A stretch of DNA of 21,304 nucleotides from DASWOJ01 sp036398775. Its GTDB lineage: Bacteria; Pseudomonadota; Alphaproteobacteria; Acetobacterales; Acetobacteraceae. Positions 18,562 through 21,304 of the stretch are shown here, piece by piece (position 1 is the stretch's first letter; each line of letters starts with the position of its first letter). Both the position numbers and the translations under genes were made by a program. Below the pieces are notes generated by a model, which made no database searches, had not been told where the DNA came from, and saw nothing but the letters and a program-made list of their open reading frames with translations. The DNA is taken from assembly GCA_036398775.1 (NCBI GenBank), contig DASWOJ010000293.1, forward strand, positions 1 through 21,304. Direction: 5' to 3'.

Positions 18562-19421
18562 CCGGCGTCCCGCAGCCCGGCACCTCGGACACCAGACTTG
18601 GCGCCGGCAGCCAGGCGGGCGGCGACCTTGTGGCCCAGGTAGGCCTCGATCACCGCCGGCTCCGCCCGCACCTCCGCCGGCGTGCCCTCGCAGATCAGCC
18701 GGCCGAAGTTCAGCACCGTCACCCGGTCGGAGATGTCCATGACGAAGCCCATGTCGTGCTCCACCAGCAGCACGGTCGTGCGTCCGCGCAGGGAGCGCAC
18801 GAGGGTGGCGAGGGCCTCGGTTTCCGCCGGGTTCATGCCGGCCGCAGGCTCGTCGAGCAGCAGCAGGCGCGGGTTGGGGGCCATGGCGCGGGCGATCTCC
18901 AGCCGCCGCTGGTCGCCATAGGACAGGGCGCCGGCCCGCTGCTCCGCCTTGTCGGCCAGGCCCACCAGGTCCAGGGCAGCGCGCGCCTGCTGCACGGCGG
19001 CGCGCTCCTCCGCCCGGAAGCGCGGCAGGCGCAGGACAGTCGTCAGCAGCCCGGCGCGCAGGCGGGCGTGCAGGCCGGTCAACGCGTTCTCCAGCACCGT
19101 CATGCCGGTGAAGACGCGGATGTTCTGGAAGGTGCGCCCCAGCCCGAGCGCCGCCCGGCGGTCCGGCGGCAGCGCCGTCATGTCGTGACCGTCCAGCAGG
19201 ATGCGCCCGGCGCTGGGCGCGACCAGGCCGCTGACCAGGTTGAACAGGGTGGTCTTGCCGGCGCCGTTGGGGCCGATCACGGCATGGACGCCGCCGGGCT
19301 GGACCTGCATGTCCACGCCGCCGACCGCGACCAGCCCGGCGTAGCGCCGGGTCAGGCCGCGCAGCTCGAGCAGGGGCAGTTCGGGCAGGGGCAGTTCGGG
19401 CAGGGGCGGATGATCCGTCAT
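18558..19421 (-). CDS. livG: Branched-chain amino acid-type ABC transporter ATP-binding protein LivG
   Basis: A 287-residue ATPase from ATG 19421. Walker A is VIGPNGAGKTTLFNLVSGL (48-66), the signature LSYGDQRRLEIARAMA (166-181), Walker B RLLLLDEPAAGMNPAE (185-200), and the H-loop VLLVEHDMGFVMDISDRVTV. The GLGRTFQNIRVFTGMTVLEN stretch and AGMNP are LivG hallmarks. The N-terminus has an unusual PLPEL-PLPEL-PLLEL tract from a tandem DNA repeat (19374-19408). No strong ribosome site precedes ATG 19421, and a 106-base gap with a perfect nine-base inverted repeat separates it from livM. The C-terminus (about 265-287) is an Ala/Gly-rich extension. It works with LivF on the cytoplasmic face of LivHM. 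Confidence 0.94.
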   Translation of the reverse strand: MTDHPPLPELPLPELPLLELRGLTRRYAGLVAVGGVDMQVQPGGVHAVIGPNGAGKTTLFNLVSGLVAPSAGRILLDGHDMTALPPDRRAALGLGRTFQNIRVFTGMTVLENALTGLHARLRAGLLTTVLRLPRFRAEERAAVQQARAALDLVGLADKAEQRAGALSYGDQRRLEIARAMAPNPRLLLLDEPAAGMNPAETEALATLVRSLRGRTTVLLVEHDMGFVMDISDRVTVLNFGRLICEGTPAEVRAEPAVIEAYLGHKVAARLAAGAKSGVRGAGLRDAG

Positions 19422-19445
19422 TGCGGGCGGCTTGCGGCGGGGTGG

Positions 19446-19482
19446 TCCAGGGGCGGCACGAGCGGTGCTGGCGGCCCCTGGA
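19446..19482. repeat. 9-bp perfect inverted repeat between livM and livG
   Basis: TCCAGGGGC (19446-19454) and GCCCCTGGA (19474-19482) pair perfectly around 19 bases. It sits in the 106-base livM-livG spacer, where liv operons usually have little or no gap. It could modulate relative expression or mRNA stability. No T-run follows. Confidence 0.45.
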
Positions 19483-19527
19483 TTGCAGCGGCGCTGCGCG
19501 CGGCGCGATGACGGCGGCGTGCCGTCG

Positions 19528-20373
19528 TCATGCCGCACGCCGCTTCATGCGCAGCGGCAGCAGCCCGCCGGGCAGGAACAGCACCGCCAACACGATGATG
19601 ACGCCGTTCAGCACCAGCCGGATGTCGGAAACGCCGCGCAGCAGCTCCGGCAGCAGGGTCAGCACCCAGGCGCCCAGCACCGGCGCCAGCGGCGTGCCCA
19701 GCCCGCCCAGCAGCACGTAGGACAGGATCGTCACCGCAGGCTCGAAGCCATACTCGTTCGGGCCGATGAAGCTGCTGACGTGGGCGGACAGGCATCCCGC
19801 CAGCCCCGCCAGCACGGCGGAGGCCAGCAGCGCGCCCATCTTGTAGCGGCGGACGGGCACGCCCATCACCTGCGCCGCGGTTTCGTCCTCCCGCATCGCC
19901 TCCATCGCCCTGCCGACGCCGCTGCGTCCGACCAGCCACAGCGCCAGCACGGCGAGGGCGAGCAGGCCGTAGATCATCCAGGTCTCGCCGCGTTCTGGGA
20001 TGCCGGACAGGCCGAGCGCCCCACCGAACAGGTCCACGTTGAGATAGACCGCCCGCAGCACCTCGCCCAGGCCGATGGTGGCGATGGCGAGGTAAACGCC
20101 CGCCAGCCGCAGCGTCGGCACACCGATGGCAAGCGCGAACAGCACGGGGACCACAGCCGATAGCGGCAGCACGAGCAGGAACGGCAGATGGAGCTGCAGC
20201 GTCATCAGGGCGGAGGAGTAGGCGCCCAGCCCCATGAACGCCGCCTGTCCCAGCGAGAGCTGCCCGACGGCCAGCACCACGTACATGGACAGTGCCAGCA
20301 GGCCGTTGATGCCCAGGGCATGGACCAGGTTCTGGTAGGTCCATAGGAGGTCGTCCAGCCAGGGCGGGATCAT
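19528..20373 (-). CDS. livM: Branched-chain amino acid-type ABC transporter permease LivM
   Basis: A 281-residue integral membrane permease from ATG 20373. Successive hydrophobic helices are clear: INGLLALSMYVVLAVGQLSL, LGQAAFMGLGAYSSALMTLQ, the LPLSAVVPVLFALAIGVPTL region, GVYLAIATIGLGEVLRAVYL, then IYGLLALAVLALWLVGRS. The conserved coupling loop RAMEAMREDETAAQVMGVPV, then ILSYVLLGGLGTPLAPVLGA and a C-terminal GLLPLRMKRR. The Q-L-S-L-G-Q-A and R-E-D-E-x-A-A motifs are typical LivM. An open frame to 20451 adds a peptide encoded by repeat copy D and is rejected. It is separated from livH by about 200 bases that hold an inverted pair of repeats. Confidence 0.94.
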   Translation of the reverse strand: MIPPWLDDLLWTYQNLVHALGINGLLALSMYVVLAVGQLSLGQAAFMGLGAYSSALMTLQLHLPFLLVLPLSAVVPVLFALAIGVPTLRLAGVYLAIATIGLGEVLRAVYLNVDLFGGALGLSGIPERGETWMIYGLLALAVLALWLVGRSGVGRAMEAMREDETAAQVMGVPVRRYKMGALLASAVLAGLAGCLSAHVSSFIGPNEYGFEPAVTILSYVLLGGLGTPLAPVLGAWVLTLLPELLRGVSDIRLVLNGVIIVLAVLFLPGGLLPLRMKRRAA

Positions 20374-20406
20374 GCGACGACACCGGACGCCAGGGTGCGG
20401 GCTCCT

Positions 20407-20443
20407 GCTCCCTCTCCCTCCGGGAAAGGGTTGGGGTGAGGGG
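20407..20443 (-). repeat. GC-rich palindromic repeat, copy D
   Basis: This copy reads GCTCCCTCTCCCTCCGGGAA then AGGGTTGGGGTGAGGGG. It has the same orientation as copy A. With copy E it forms a head-to-head pair around a 75-base linker in the livH-livM spacer. Confidence 0.85.
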
Positions 20444-20518
20444 GCGGGCAAGCGCGGCCTGGTCCGGTGAAGGGCCGTGCGCCAGCAGCGCCGGGGGCGC
20501 CCCGCTCCGCGGCACAGA

Positions 20519-20563
20519 CCCCCTCACCCCGGCCTTTTCCCGGAGGGAGAGGGGGAAGGAGCA
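20519..20563 (+). repeat. GC-rich palindromic repeat, copy E
   Basis: This copy reads CCCCCTCACCCCGGCCTTTT then CCCGGAGGGAGAGGGGGAAG. It has the same orientation as copies B and C and is the inverted partner of copy D. It ends about six bases before the livH stop. Confidence 0.85.
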
Positions 20564-20569
20564 GGGCCA

Positions 20570-21304
20570 TCATGCCCGCCGCACCACGGCGCGGCCGAAC
20601 AGCCCGGCGGGCCGGGTCCACAGCACCGCGACCAGGATCAGGAACGCCACCGCCTCCTTTAGCGACGACGACACGAACGCCGCCGTCAGCACCTCGATCA
20701 TGCCCAGCGCCAGCCCGGCCAGCAGCGCGCCGCGTATGTCGCCCAGCCCGCCGACGATGATGACGACGAAGCCGCGCAGCATCATCTGCTCGCCCATGTA
20801 GGGGTGGATGGCATTGAAGTTCAGCCCGATCAGCACGCCCCCTGCCCCGGCCAGGGCGCCCGAGATGAACGACACCAGCGCTGCCGCCCGTCCGGTGTTG
20901 ATGCCCATGAGCTCAGCCGCATCGGGCTTCTCCGCCATCGCGCGGATCGCCAGGCCCAGGCGGGTGCCCTGCATCAGCAGCAGCAGCGCGCCGACCAGCA
21001 CCGCCGTCGCCCCCAGGATCAGCAGTTGCGCCGCAGTGACGCGGATGTCGCCGAACTGGAACGCATCCGCGCTGATGGCGCCGGGCGGCAGGCGGCGAAT
21101 GTCGGGGCCGAGCCAGGCGGTCAGCGCGGAATAGAGCGCCAGCACGCCGCCGAGCGTCACCATCAGCGAGGACAGCTCCGGCGCATGGATGCGGCGCAGC
21201 CGGCTGAGCAGCAACCAGTCCAGCACGACGGCCAGCACGCCGGACGCGACGGCCGCGGCCGGCAGCGCCGCCCAGATCGGCCAGCCTCCGGCCCGCGCCA
21301 GCCA
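20570..21304 (-). CDS. livH: Branched-chain amino acid-type ABC transporter permease LivH (5' end cut by window edge)
   Basis: The frame is open from the window edge to TGA at 20570, 244 residues; LivH is about 290, so roughly the first 45 are missing. Seen from its N-terminal side: LAVVLDWLLLSRLRRIHAPE, then SSLMVTLGGVLALYSALTAW, QLLILGATAVLVGALLLLMQ, the coupling loop LGLAIRAMAEKPDAAELMGI, VSFISGALAGAGGVLIGLNF, and GFVVIIVGGLGDIRGALLAG, ending RPAGLFGRAV. The I-R-A-M-A-E and G-G-L-G-x-I-x-G-A motifs are typical LivH. It heads the visible part of the livHMGF unit on the minus strand. The periplasmic binding protein is expected outside the window to the right, so the substrate cannot be predicted. 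Confidence 0.93.
   Translation of the reverse strand, partial: WLARAGGWPIWAALPAAAVASGVLAVVLDWLLLSRLRRIHAPELSSLMVTLGGVLALYSALTAWLGPDIRRLPPGAISADAFQFGDIRVTAAQLLILGATAVLVGALLLLMQGTRLGLAIRAMAEKPDAAELMGINTGRAAALVSFISGALAGAGGVLIGLNFNAIHPYMGEQMMLRGFVVIIVGGLGDIRGALLAGLALGMIEVLTAAFVSSSLKEAVAFLILVAVLWTRPAGLFGRAVVRRA

Noticed and set aside
20374..20451. N-terminal extension of livM
   Set aside because: The peptide is translated from repeat copy D; LivM homologues start near MIPPWLDD.
4919..20563. CRISPR array from the repeated GC-rich units
   Set aside because: Copies are dispersed, inverted and internally palindromic, without regular spacers or cas genes.
1..21304. tRNA, rRNA, prophage or insertion-sequence genes
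   Set aside because: None of the expected sequence landmarks or transposase/integrase proteins were seen on either strand.

Overview
The window is a strongly GC-rich chromosomal segment packed with catabolic, transport and hypothetical genes. Gene content (CreA, DUF29 and DUF2934 proteins, a livHMGF-type transporter, a xanthine-dehydrogenase-family enzyme with a separate FAD subunit, a GMC dehydrogenase with a gluconate-2-dehydrogenase-subunit-3-like partner) and base composition suggest an alphaproteobacterium, possibly Rhodospirillales/Acetobacteraceae. That placement is inference from style, not from a marker gene. I saw no tRNA, rRNA, CRISPR, phage or transposase gene.

Layout. 1-473 (-): creA, cut by the window edge. 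668-1743 (+): a LuxR/NarL-type regulator overlapping a MOSC-domain gene by a GTGA junction. 1744-1951: inverted-repeat-rich spacer. 1952-2215 (-): a one-TM small protein, divergent from a DUF2934 gene (2339-2695, +). 2792-3229 (+): a DUF29 gene split by an in-frame TAG. 3256-8534 (-): FAD subunit, fused [2Fe-2S]/molybdopterin subunit, leuB and yaiI, all co-directional. 8781-9980 (-): three unrecognised small genes. 9981-10451: AT-richer spacer leading to a stand-alone PEP-CTERM/exosortase-type acyltransferase (10452-11135, +). 11231-12682 (-): a hydantoinase/dihydropyrimidinase. 13069-17224 (+): a compact four-gene operon (subunit-3-like protein, GMC oxidoreductase, GH1-like glycosidase, alpha/beta hydrolase). 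17391-17705 (-): a secreted Gly/Tyr-rich small protein. 17848-21304 (-): livF, livG, livM and partial livH.

How they may work together. The four-gene operon looks like a glycoside oxidation/cleavage module resembling the FAD-dependent glycoside dehydrogenase plus small subunit arrangement. The molybdenum hydroxylase, the cyclic-amidase and the branched-chain-amino-acid-type ABC transporter could belong to N-heterocycle or amide uptake and breakdown, but they are separate transcription units and the link is speculative.

The most distinctive non-coding signal is a family of roughly 40-bp GC-rich palindromic repeats (five copies). Four of them form two head-to-head pairs around 67-75-bp linkers, one pair between leuB and the molybdenum enzyme and the other between livH and livM. 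This is a BIME-like arrangement. One copy supplies the C-terminal codons and stop of the molybdenum enzyme. Several gene junctions use TTG or GTG starts overlapping the previous stop.
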